A DNA stretch of 6,498 nt. Origin: Brevundimonas sp. UBA7534 (GTDB taxonomy: Bacteria > Pseudomonadota > Alphaproteobacteria > Caulobacterales > Caulobacteraceae). The stretch lies in NCBI RefSeq assembly GCF_002479325.1, contig NZ_DLMO01000075.1, positions 1 to 6,498 on the forward strand, in the 5' to 3' direction. A program made the position numbers and the translations under genes. Position 1 is the stretch's first letter. Every line of letters starts with the position of its first letter. Under the pieces are notes generated by a model, which had not been told where the DNA came from, ran no database searches, and saw only the letters and a program-made list of their open reading frames with translations. This document shows, piece by piece, positions 1 to 5,676 of the stretch.

Positions 1-1
1 G

Positions 2-643
2 GTGCTGTTCGAGGGGGCGCAAGGCGCCTTTTTGGACGTGGATCACGGCACCTACCCTTACGTGACCAGCTCCAACACCGTGGCGGGGCAGGCGGCGGCG
101 GGGTCGGGCGTCGGGCCCAAGGGCGTCGGATATGTGCTGGGGATCGTGAAGGCCTATACGACCCGCGTGGGCGAGGGGCCGTTCGCCTGCGAACTGAACG
201 ACGCGGTGGGCCAGCATCTGGCGACCGTGGGGCGCGAGGTCGGGGTCAACACCGGCCGGGCCCGGCGCTGCGGCTGGTTCGACGCGGTGCTGGTGCGCCA
301 GTCGGTGGCGATCAACGGCATCGACGGCATCGCGCTGACCAAGCTGGACGTGCTGGACGGGCTGGAGACGCTGAAGATCTGCGTCGGCTATAGGGTCAAC
401 GGCGAGGTGCTGGACTATCTGCCGTCCAGCCTGAAGGACCAGGCGGCGGCCGAGCCGGTGTTCGAGGAGCTGGAAGGCTGGAGCGAAAGCACCGCCAGCT
501 CGCGCAGCTTCAAGGACATCAACGCCAACGCCATCAAATACGTGCGACGTATCGAGGAGCTGATCGGAGCACCGGTTGCGCTGCTGTCGACCAGCCCGGA
601 GCGGGACGACACGATTCTGATGCGCGACCCTTTCCAGGGATGA
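2..643 (+). CDS. purA: Adenylosuccinate synthetase, C-terminal half (partial at left edge)
   Basis: PurA makes adenylosuccinate from IMP and aspartate using GTP, the first committed step from IMP to AMP, in the cytoplasm. Only the last 213 residues of a protein usually about 430 long are present. The first in-window codon, GTG, is an internal valine and not a start, because the fragment begins inside the conserved block FEGAQG...DVDHGTYPYVTSSNT. Other family landmarks are NTGRARRCGW (fragment residues 83-92, the aspartate/IMP-binding loop), TKLDVLDG (113-120, guanine recognition), GWSEST (159-164) and STSPERDDTI with the terminal RDPF (176-191). The reading frame is intact to TGA. The next gene starts 64 bp downstream on the same strand, and no U-tract terminator is visible between them, so cotranscription is possible. 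Identification is very secure. Confidence 0.97.
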   Translation: MLFEGAQGAFLDVDHGTYPYVTSSNTVAGQAAAGSGVGPKGVGYVLGIVKAYTTRVGEGPFACELNDAVGQHLATVGREVGVNTGRARRCGWFDAVLVRQSVAINGIDGIALTKLDVLDGLETLKICVGYRVNGEVLDYLPSSLKDQAAAEPVFEELEGWSESTASSRSFKDINANAIKYVRRIEELIGAPVALLSTSPERDDTILMRDPFQG

Positions 644-694
644 CGGCGTTCAACGGGTCTTAACGGTGTTGAGGTTAAGGGTAATCCCCTAGCC

Positions 695-700
695 AGGGAG
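695..700 (+). promoter_or_regulatory. Ribosome binding site supporting the GTG start at 708
   Basis: AGGGAG lies 7 nt upstream of GTG 708. It is the reason for choosing this GTG as the start of the receiver/HPt-like gene. The 64-bp gap after purA shows no convincing -35/-10 pair. Confidence 0.6.
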
Positions 701-707
701 CCAGACC

Positions 708-1511
708 GTGTTCACCGCCGACTCCAAGACCCTGAGTCGCCTCGCGCCCGTCGTCAGACGGGTGGTCGTCGTCGATCCGAACGCCTCCGCCGCGCGCCTG
801 ATGACCGACATCGTCAAGGGGTTCGGCGCGCGCGAGGTCTATGTCGAGGGCGACGAAGATCTGGCGATGGAGCTGATCCGCGACGTCGAGCCCGGCGTCA
901 TCTTCATCGAACATTCGGGGCCGACGCTGAACGGCGAAAGCCTGGCGCGCAAGGTGCGCCGCTCGCACATGACGTGCCGCACCGCGCCGATCATCATGGT
1001 CACGGCCGAGGCGACCGCCGCGACGATCCGAGGCGCGCGCGACGCGGGCGTGCACGAGTTCCTGAGAAAGCCCTTCACGACCGGCGACCTGTTCAAGCGG
1101 GTCGAGAACGTCGCCCTGAAGCCCCGTCCCTGGGTCGAGGCGGTCGGCTATGTCGGGCCGGACCGACGCCGGTTCAACTCGGGCGAATACAGCGGCGCCA
1201 AGAAGCGGCGCGGCGACACAGACGGCGGCAGCGTGGTGGACGTCCGCGATCAGGCGACGCGCATCCTGGTGGCGGCCATGACCCAGTTCGACCAGGACCC
1301 GATGCAGGCCGTGCGGGCCATTCGCCAGCAGGCGGAGACGCTGAAGGGGCTGGCGGTGCGGACCGCCGACGCCAAGCTGGCCATCGCCGCCGCCGCGCTG
1401 GAGGGCTATCTGGCCTCTGGATCGCCGAACAAGACCGGACTGGCCCAACCCATCGGGGCGATCCTGTCGCTGAACCCGAACGCGCCGGCGCCGGCCCGGC
1501 AGGCCGGCTGA
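708..1511 (+). CDS. Degenerate receiver-domain protein with HPt-like C-terminal domain
   Basis: This is a 267-residue soluble protein of the two-component family with no DNA-binding or enzymatic output domain. Residues about 17-135 form a CheY-like receiver: VVVVD ending at D23, the switch threonine in MVTA (T99) and the invariant lysine in RKPF (K121). The phosphoacceptor position, normally Asp after beta-3, reads IFIEHSGP, giving Glu68, and the second acidic-pair residue is Pro24. A basic linker with GPDRRR (150-155), as I recall from stand-alone alphaproteobacterial receivers, leads to a helical region at 178-237. That region contains AETLKGLA (209-216), which resembles the HPt signature A-H-x-L-K-G-x-A with the phospho-histidine replaced by Glu210. 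It is probably a phosphorylation-independent partner or signalling scaffold; that role is inferred. It follows purA on the same strand and converges on rpoH with an 11-bp gap. The receiver call is firm; the HPt-like call is moderate. Confidence 0.88.
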   Translation: MFTADSKTLSRLAPVVRRVVVVDPNASAARLMTDIVKGFGAREVYVEGDEDLAMELIRDVEPGVIFIEHSGPTLNGESLARKVRRSHMTCRTAPIIMVTAEATAATIRGARDAGVHEFLRKPFTTGDLFKRVENVALKPRPWVEAVGYVGPDRRRFNSGEYSGAKKRRGDTDGGSVVDVRDQATRILVAAMTQFDQDPMQAVRAIRQQAETLKGLAVRTADAKLAIAAAALEGYLASGSPNKTGLAQPIGAILSLNPNAPAPARQAG

Positions 1512-1522
1512 CCCGCGCGCCG

Positions 1523-2410
1523 TCAGGCGTCGACCAGGTTTCGTTCCTCGGCGGCCGCGCGCATGGCCTTCTGCAGCTTTTCGAAGGCGCGAACCTCGAT
1601 CTGACGCACGCGTTCGCGACTGACGCCGTACTGGCCGGCCAGTTCTTCCAGGGTGACCGGATCGTCCTTGAGGCGGCGCTCGGTCAGGATGTGCTTTTCG
1701 CGGTCGGTCAGCTCCTCCATGGCTTCCTGGAGCAGGCCCATGCGGATACCCTTTTCCTCGTCCTCGGCGAGTTGGGTCTCCTGCGAGACGGCCGTGTCGT
1801 CGGCCAGCCAGTCCTGCCACTCGCTTTCGCCGTCGGCGCGCAGCGGCGCGTTCAGCGAAGCGTCGCCGCCCAGGCGGCGGTTCATGTCGGTGACTTCCTG
1901 CTCCGACACGCCCAGCTTGGTGGCGATGGCGGACAGGTGCTCCGGGTGCAGGTCGCCTTCCTCGAAGGCCGAGATCTGGCTCTTGGCCTTGCGCAGGTTG
2001 AAGAACAGCTTCTTCTGCGCCGCCGTGGTGCCCATCTTCACGAGCGACCAGCTGCGCAGGATGTATTCCTGGATCGAGGCGCGGATCCACCACATGGCGT
2101 AGGTGGCCAGGCGGAAGCCCTTGTCCGGGTCGAATTTCTTGACGGCCTGCATCAGGCCGACGTTGCCTTCGGAAATCACTTCGCCGATCGGCAGGCCGTA
2201 GCCGCGATAGCCCATGGCGATCTTGGCCACCAGGCGAAGATGGGACGTGACGAGACGATGCGCGGCCTCGGGGTCCTGATGCTCGGACCAGCGCTTGGCG
2301 AGCATGAACTCCTCGTCCTTGGTCAGCATCGGAAACTTGCGGATTTCCGTCAGATAGCGCGACAGGCCCTGTTCGGGCGACATGATCGCGAGCGTGTTGT
2401 TGGCAGCCAT
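1523..2410 (-). CDS. rpoH: RNA polymerase heat-shock sigma factor sigma-32
   Basis: RpoH directs core RNA polymerase to heat-shock promoters (chaperones, proteases) and in known systems is controlled by DnaK/DnaJ and FtsH. The product is 295 residues, typical for alphaproteobacterial RpoH. Region 2 includes the SHLRLV (56-61) and EGNVGLMQAV (81-90) blocks and the promoter-melting segment FRLATYAMWWIRASIQEYIL (99-118). The RpoH box QKKLFFNLR, diagnostic of sigma-32 against other sigma-70 members, is at 132-140. The region 4 helix-turn-helix is at about 252-284 (VTLEELAGQYGVSRERVRQIE). The ATG start is preceded by GGAGGG with 5-nt spacing. A 230-bp non-coding region upstream carries its own promoter. 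The stop is 11 bp from that of the convergent receiver gene. All key motifs are intact. Confidence 0.97.
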   Translation of the reverse strand: MAANNTLAIMSPEQGLSRYLTEIRKFPMLTKDEEFMLAKRWSEHQDPEAAHRLVTSHLRLVAKIAMGYRGYGLPIGEVISEGNVGLMQAVKKFDPDKGFRLATYAMWWIRASIQEYILRSWSLVKMGTTAAQKKLFFNLRKAKSQISAFEEGDLHPEHLSAIATKLGVSEQEVTDMNRRLGGDASLNAPLRADGESEWQDWLADDTAVSQETQLAEDEEKGIRMGLLQEAMEELTDREKHILTERRLKDDPVTLEELAGQYGVSRERVRQIEVRAFEKLQKAMRAAAEERNLVDA

Positions 2411-2412
2411 AT

Positions 2413-2425
2413 GGTCCCTCCGACC
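2413..2425 (-). promoter_or_regulatory. rpoH Shine-Dalgarno inside a small stem-loop
   Basis: On the minus strand GGTCGGAGGGACC is a perfect 4-bp stem (GGTC/GACC) whose 5-nt loop is GGAGG, the core of the rpoH Shine-Dalgarno sequence. It ends 2 nt before the ATG. The sequence is directly visible. Whether it folds in vivo or affects translation is unknown, and a 4-bp stem would be only marginally stable. Confidence 0.35.
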
Positions 2426-2517
2426 GTCTTGAACGAGCGGGCGCTTCGCCGTCGACCACGATCGTGCATCGACGCCTCTCCCCTCAACCGGACAAGTGGC
2501 GATGGGTTGCGGCCTTT

Positions 2518-2543
2518 TTTAGGGGCGCTTCGTCACACGAAAG
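2518..2543 (-). promoter_or_regulatory. Weak candidate heat-shock promoter and hairpin in rpoH leader
   Basis: On the minus strand CTTTCGT (2537-2543) is followed after 11 nt by CCCCTAAA (2518-2525), a poor match to the sigma-32 pattern CTTGAAA-N11-16-CCCCATNT. The same place can fold as a hairpin: CGCTT-T-CG pairs with CG-AAGCG (2526-2545) with a one-base bulge and a TGTGA loop. In Caulobacter crescentus rpoH is known to have an autoregulated heat-shock promoter besides a housekeeping one, which is why this site is listed. The -35 match is only three bases, so the call is tentative. Confidence 0.18.
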
Positions 2544-2584
2544 CGTGACCGTGGCCCGGACGCCACTCGTGCCGATCGAAATCC

Positions 2585-2613
2585 AATATAGAACAAAGGC
2601 GGTTGCTATTCAA
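2585..2613 (-). promoter_or_regulatory. Housekeeping-type promoter for rpoH
   Basis: On the minus strand TTGAAT (2608-2613) and TATATT (2585-2590) are separated by exactly 17 nt, a good match to TTGACA-N17-TATAAT. The stretch is conspicuously AT-rich in a GC-rich region and lies just after the ThuA-like gene ends. Transcription would begin near 2578, giving an rpoH leader of about 168 nt. This is the strongest promoter-like sequence in the window. Confidence 0.6.
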
Positions 2614-2640
2614 GGCCGGGAGCGACAGGGGGCGACGCAA

Positions 2641-3624
2641 CTAGCGGAAGGAGGCGCGGATGCGCGCGACGGCCTGGTCCCAGGCGGTCGGATCGCCGTC
2701 GTGCTTATCCGGATGAAGCCGCTGAAGATCGCGGACGGCGGCGGCGGTCGCCGCCGGATCGGCCGGGGAGGCCGCAGGAGACAGCCCTTCGACAGCGGCG
2801 AAGGCGGCCAGGGCGGCGGCGTCCTGAACCGTCGGGTTCGGCGCCGCGGCCGCTTCCGTCCGGCCGCCCGTCCAGCGGATGGCCTCGACGATCTGGCGCC
2901 GGAACCGCGGGTCGTCCCAGGTCGAGGGCGTGTGGCCCAGGTTGGTGTAGAACAGCCGGCCCTGGCCCACTTGGCGCACCCAGGTCACCGGAACGGGGTA
3001 GGGCCGGCGCAAAGGACCGGCGGTCATGTCCAGCGCCTGAAGGACGCGGACCCGCCCAGGCTCGAAGCCCGAATACTGGTAGATTTCTTCGGCGTAGTCG
3101 GTCACGGCTGCCCACATGGCGGTCAGCGGATGGCCGGGCTCGAGATTGGCCAGACGGATCGGCGTCCCCTGCGTCCAGGGATGGCCGTCGAACAGCCCGC
3201 CGATCAGATCGACATAGACCTGTCGTCCGCCCTCGAAATCGAGGGCCGTATCCGCGGCGCTGTGAACGCCGACGAAGCCGCCGCGACCGCGGTCGATCCA
3301 GGCGACGATCGTCGCCCAGGTCGGCTGGTCGATCGGCAGGGCGCCGGTGGTTGAGAAGACCAGGACGTCCAAGTCCGCGAGGCGGGCGGGGGTGATGTCG
3401 CGGGCGTCCTGGGTCAGTTCAACGGTGAAGGCGCCGCTGTCGCGGGCCATGGCCTGCAGCGCCCGTTCGGACGGCGCCAGGCCGTCGGACGGGCGCCGGA
3501 CGGTCTCGTGGACGAAGCCGACCGACTGGCTGAGGTAGAGGACGCGCAGGGGCCGATCCTGCGCGTCGGCCTCGCCCGCGAACAGTCCGAAGACGAACAG
3601 CAGGCCGAGCAGCCGACGAAGCAT
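2641..3624 (-). CDS. Exported ThuA-like domain protein with J-like C-terminal tail
   Basis: The product is 327 residues. A signal peptide is evident: MLRR, a hydrophobic core at 5-16, and an ADA|QD cleavage site after residue 21, so a periplasmic or outer location is likely. Residues about 26-252 match the ThuA-like fold (class I glutamine amidotransferase-like; named for Rhizobium trehalose utilisation). Landmarks are GFVHETV (36-42), GGFVGVHSAAD (115-125), EEIYQYS (179-185), the VTWVRQVGQGRLFYTNLGH block (213-231) and AIRWTGG (248-254). The family's biochemical activity is poorly defined, so I assign no reaction. About 75 extra residues follow, Ala/Pro-rich and then LHPDKHDGDP (303-312), resembling the end of a J domain. 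The ATG lies 4 nt after the acetyltransferase stop, suggesting translational coupling, with only a weak GGGAA upstream. It is the last gene before the rpoH promoter region. Confidence 0.85.
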   Translation of the reverse strand: MLRRLLGLLFVFGLFAGEADAQDRPLRVLYLSQSVGFVHETVRRPSDGLAPSERALQAMARDSGAFTVELTQDARDITPARLADLDVLVFSTTGALPIDQPTWATIVAWIDRGRGGFVGVHSAADTALDFEGGRQVYVDLIGGLFDGHPWTQGTPIRLANLEPGHPLTAMWAAVTDYAEEIYQYSGFEPGRVRVLQALDMTAGPLRRPYPVPVTWVRQVGQGRLFYTNLGHTPSTWDDPRFRRQIVEAIRWTGGRTEAAAAPNPTVQDAAALAAFAAVEGLSPAASPADPAATAAAVRDLQRLHPDKHDGDPTAWDQAVARIRASFR

Positions 3625-3628
3625 AGCG

Positions 3629-3934
3629 CTAGATTCCCAGGATGCCGCGATAGGTCGGATGGACCACGTCGGCGTGCTCGGGGTGTTTCTGGAGATAGGC
3701 CGAAAAGAAGGGGCAGACCGGCAGGATCAGCAGGTCGCGCGCCTTGGCGTCGGCGAGCACATGCTTGGCCAGGCGGCTGGCGATGCCGCGTCCCTCGAGC
3801 CGTTGGGGCACCAGGGTCTCGGTGATCATCAGATTGGGGGGCGACAGGTTGTAGGTGACGACGGCCAGCTCGCCGTCGATGGGCAGTTCGTACTGGTGGC
3901 GGTCGGGATTGTCGCGGATTTCCGGGTCGGTCAT
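3629..3934 (-). CDS. Small GNAT-family N-acetyltransferase (YjdJ type)
   Basis: This 101-residue protein matches the short single-domain GNAT group (Acetyltransf_CG / YjdJ type), whose members are about 90-105 residues, so it is full length. The acetyl-CoA pyrophosphate loop is LEGRGIAS (46-53). It is followed by a helix (ASRLAKHVLADAKARD) and the signature LPVCPFFSAYLQKHPE (71-86), with a conserved Cys74 and the Y..KHPE motif. Family members are thought to acetylate small molecules or proteins using acetyl-CoA, but substrates are mostly unknown and none can be inferred here. The ATG is preceded by GAGGAG (3941-3946), which overlaps the rluD stop codon, with a 10-nt gap. This indicates an operon with rluD and coupled translation. 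Confidence 0.9.
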   Translation of the reverse strand: MTDPEIRDNPDRHQYELPIDGELAVVTYNLSPPNLMITETLVPQRLEGRGIASRLAKHVLADAKARDLLILPVCPFFSAYLQKHPEHADVVHPTYRGILGI

Positions 3935-3944
3935 CGACGGCTCC

Positions 3945-4952
3945 TCAAAGCTGCGACAGCAGCTGCTCCAGCCGCATCATATCAGCGGGCGGCGCGGTTT
4001 CGAAGCGCAGGCTTTCGCCGGTGACGGGATGGACGAAGCCCAGGATGGCCGCGTGCAGCGCCTGGCGCCCCAGGCCTGCCTGGGCGATCGCGGCGCGGAC
4101 GGGGGCGGCCGGGCTGCCCGAGCCATAGGTCGGGTCGCCGAGCAGGGGCGCGCCCCGTGAGGCCATATGCACGCGGATCTGGTGGGTGCGTCCACTTTGC
4201 AGGGTGCAGGCGACGCGGGCGGCCATCGGCGCGCCGCCTGGTCTGGCGGGTCGGCCGAACGCGGACTGGACGACATAGTCGGTGATCGCCTCGCGCCCGC
4301 CGGCGCGCAGGACGGCCATCTTCTTGCGGTCGGCGGTCGAGCGGCCGATACGGGTCTGGATGCGGTCGCGGGCGGGCGAGGGGGCGCCGCGCGTCAGGGC
4401 GATGTAGGTGCGCTCGATGTCGTGGGCGGCGAACAGGGCCGAAAGGCCCGCGTGGGCCCGGTCGGTCTTGGCCGCGACCATGACGCCGGAGGTGTCCTTG
4501 TCCAGGCGATGGACGATGCCGGGCCGCGCCACCCCGCCGATGCCGGACAGGCTGTCGCCGCAATGGGCCAGAAGGGCGTTGACCAGGGTGCCGGTCTCGG
4601 ATCCCGGCGCCGAATGGGCGGCCATGCCGGCGGGTTTGTCGATCACGATCAGGTCCGCGTCCTCGTACAGGACGGTCAGCGGGATGGCTTCGGCTTGCGG
4701 ATCGGCGGGGGCGACGGGCGGCAGGGCGACGGCGTAGAGGCCGGGCTGGGCCTTGGCCGATCCACTGGTCAGGACGACGCCGTCGCGGCTGACGGCGCCG
4801 GCGGCCAGCAGGGCCTGGAGGCGCGCGCGCGACAGGGTCGGAAAAACGTCGGCCAGCGCCTTGTCCAGTCGGACGCCGGGCGCGTCGATAGGCGCCTCCA
4901 GCACTTCGGCCGGGGCGTCGTCATCGTCTTCGATGGGATCAGGGGCGGGCAC
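3945..4952 (-). CDS. rluD: RluA-family 23S rRNA pseudouridine synthase (RluD-like)
   Basis: This 335-residue enzyme isomerises uridine to pseudouridine in RNA. The RluD branch modifies the helix 69 loop of 23S rRNA, important for ribosome assembly. An acidic N-terminus (1-20) is followed by an S4-type RNA-binding domain (about 28-75: RLDKALADVFPTLSR). The catalytic domain starts near residue 91 (LYEDADLIVIDKPAGM). The catalytic motif HRLDKDTSG is at 148-156 with nucleophile-type Asp151, and RTHQIRVH (255-262) is the second family signature. The assignment to RluD rather than RluC or another paralogue rests on the S4 domain and HRLDKDTSG, so it is likely but not certain. The start is GTG, chosen because AGGGAG (4958-4963) lies 5 nt upstream and no upstream in-frame alternative is better. 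It heads the cluster rluD-GNAT-ThuA. Confidence 0.93.
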   Translation of the reverse strand: MPAPDPIEDDDDAPAEVLEAPIDAPGVRLDKALADVFPTLSRARLQALLAAGAVSRDGVVLTSGSAKAQPGLYAVALPPVAPADPQAEAIPLTVLYEDADLIVIDKPAGMAAHSAPGSETGTLVNALLAHCGDSLSGIGGVARPGIVHRLDKDTSGVMVAAKTDRAHAGLSALFAAHDIERTYIALTRGAPSPARDRIQTRIGRSTADRKKMAVLRAGGREAITDYVVQSAFGRPARPGGAPMAARVACTLQSGRTHQIRVHMASRGAPLLGDPTYGSGSPAAPVRAAIAQAGLGRQALHAAILGFVHPVTGESLRFETAPPADMMRLEQLLSQL

Positions 4953-4957
4953 GGGTA

Positions 4958-4963
4958 CTCCCT
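4958..4963 (-). promoter_or_regulatory. Ribosome binding site deciding the rluD GTG start
   Basis: On the minus strand AGGGAG lies 5 nt before the GTG at 4950-4952. I see no convincing -35/-10 pair for rluD in the 81-bp divergent region between its start and the lipoprotein start. Confidence 0.55.
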
Positions 4964-4978
4964 AGCACGGCACATCGC

Positions 4979-5007
4979 TTGCGCGAGCGGTGACGCCGTT
5001 CGATAGT
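4979..5007 (+). promoter_or_regulatory. Candidate promoter for the DUF2799 lipoprotein gene
   Basis: TTGCGC (4979-4984) and GATAGT (5002-5007) are separated by 17 nt. The -10 matches TATAAT at four of six positions and the -35 matches TTGACA at three. Transcription would start near 5014, about 20 nt before the ATG at 5034. A possible TTG start at 5007 would fall inside this -10, which favours the later ATG. A near-palindrome of 14 bp (4976-4989) overlaps the -35. Confidence 0.35.
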
Positions 5008-5033
5008 TGAGGCGGGGGCGTGGGGACATACCA

Positions 5034-5669
5034 ATGGGACGGACCATGATCGCCGCCGGGCTGGTCGCGGCGGCGTTGCTGCTAGGCAGTTGCACGACGA
5101 TGAGCAAGGATGAGTGCCTGGCCGGCGCCTGGGGCGAGAAGGGTTATGCCGACGGGATGGCCGGCTATCCAATGACGCGTCTGGACGACCATGCGCAGGC
5201 CTGCGCCAGGTATCAGGTGGCGCCGAACCCGGGGGCCTATGAATCCGCGCGTGAGGACGGCCTGCGAGGCTATTGCACCGTCGAGCGCGGCTGGTCCGAA
5301 GGGCGATCAGGCAATGCCTATAATGGCGTCTGTCGCCCGCAAGAGGAGGCGGCCTTCCTGCCGGCCTATCGCGACGGGCAGCAACTGCATGCCGTCGAAG
5401 CGGCTGTGGAGAGCGCCGAGAGCGCGTTGAACAGCGCCGAGGCCCGGATCGTCGATCGGGAGGAAAAGCTGGACGCCAAGCAGCGCGAATTGCGCGGCGA
5501 GGGCCTGACCGACGAGGAGAAGGAGCGGATACGCGATCGCATCCAGGAGGTGCGGGGCGAGATTCGGGATGCACGCCGGAGCGCCCGCGAGGCGCGCGAC
5601 GCGCTGGATCTCGCCGAATGGGACCTGCACCGGGTGCGGCGCGAACTGGTCGGCCGCTACCCGGTCTGA
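5034..5669 (+). CDS. DUF2799 family lipoprotein with C-terminal coiled coil
   Basis: With ATG 5034 the product is 211 residues. The N-terminus is a lipoprotein signal: MGRTM, a hydrophobic core, then LLGSC with the lipid-bearing Cys20. The +2 residue is Thr, not Asp, so outer-membrane sorting is expected. Residues about 24-115 match DUF2799: SKDECLAG, GYADG (37-41), AREDGLRGYC (72-81), GWSEG (86-90) and AYRDG (111-115). This is a recurring D/E-G element with four cysteines (28, 57, 81, 100) that could form disulfides in the periplasm. Residues about 119-205 are highly charged and heptad-like, predicting a long coiled coil interrupted near GEGLTDEE. The function of the family is unknown. A longer form from TTG 5007 is possible but would begin within the candidate -10; ATG 5046 would lose the basic residue of the signal. 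The stop lies 7 bp from that of the convergent aldolase gene. Confidence 0.87.
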   Translation: MGRTMIAAGLVAAALLLGSCTTMSKDECLAGAWGEKGYADGMAGYPMTRLDDHAQACARYQVAPNPGAYESAREDGLRGYCTVERGWSEGRSGNAYNGVCRPQEEAAFLPAYRDGQQLHAVEAAVESAESALNSAEARIVDREEKLDAKQRELRGEGLTDEEKERIRDRIQEVRGEIRDARRSAREARDALDLAEWDLHRVRRELVGRYPV

Positions 5670-5676
5670 CGGTCGA

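Noticed and set aside
650..672. TCAAC/GTTGA inverted repeat after purA, considered as a terminator.
   Set aside because: Stem of only 5 bp with a 13-nt loop and no U-tract.
660..678. TTAAC and GTTAA repeats upstream of the receiver gene, considered as a CtrA-type site.
   Set aside because: The two TTAA elements are 11 nt apart, not 7, and the flanking bases do not match the CtrA consensus.
1508..1526. CTGAC/GTCAG inverted repeat spanning both stop codons of the receiver gene and rpoH, considered as a bidirectional terminator.
   Set aside because: The symmetry comes largely from convergent TGA stops reading TGA...TCA; the stem is short and lacks T-tracts. The 5666-5680 junction shows the same effect.
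2510..2525. T6 run after GCGGCC on the plus strand, considered as a Rho-independent terminator.
   Set aside because: No GC stem immediately precedes it, and no plus-strand gene ends nearby.
675..2548. Very long open frames overlapping the receiver gene and rpoH on opposite strands (594 codons minus, 675-2459; 524 codons plus, 974-2548).
   Set aside because: They are Arg/Gly/Ala/Pro-rich shadow frames typical of high-GC DNA, with no family motifs, and they overlap well-identified genes in other frames.
2464..3354. 296-codon plus-strand open frame opposite the ThuA-like gene.
   Set aside because: Low-complexity Gly/Arg composition and no motifs; it is antisense to a gene with clear ThuA landmarks and a signal peptide.
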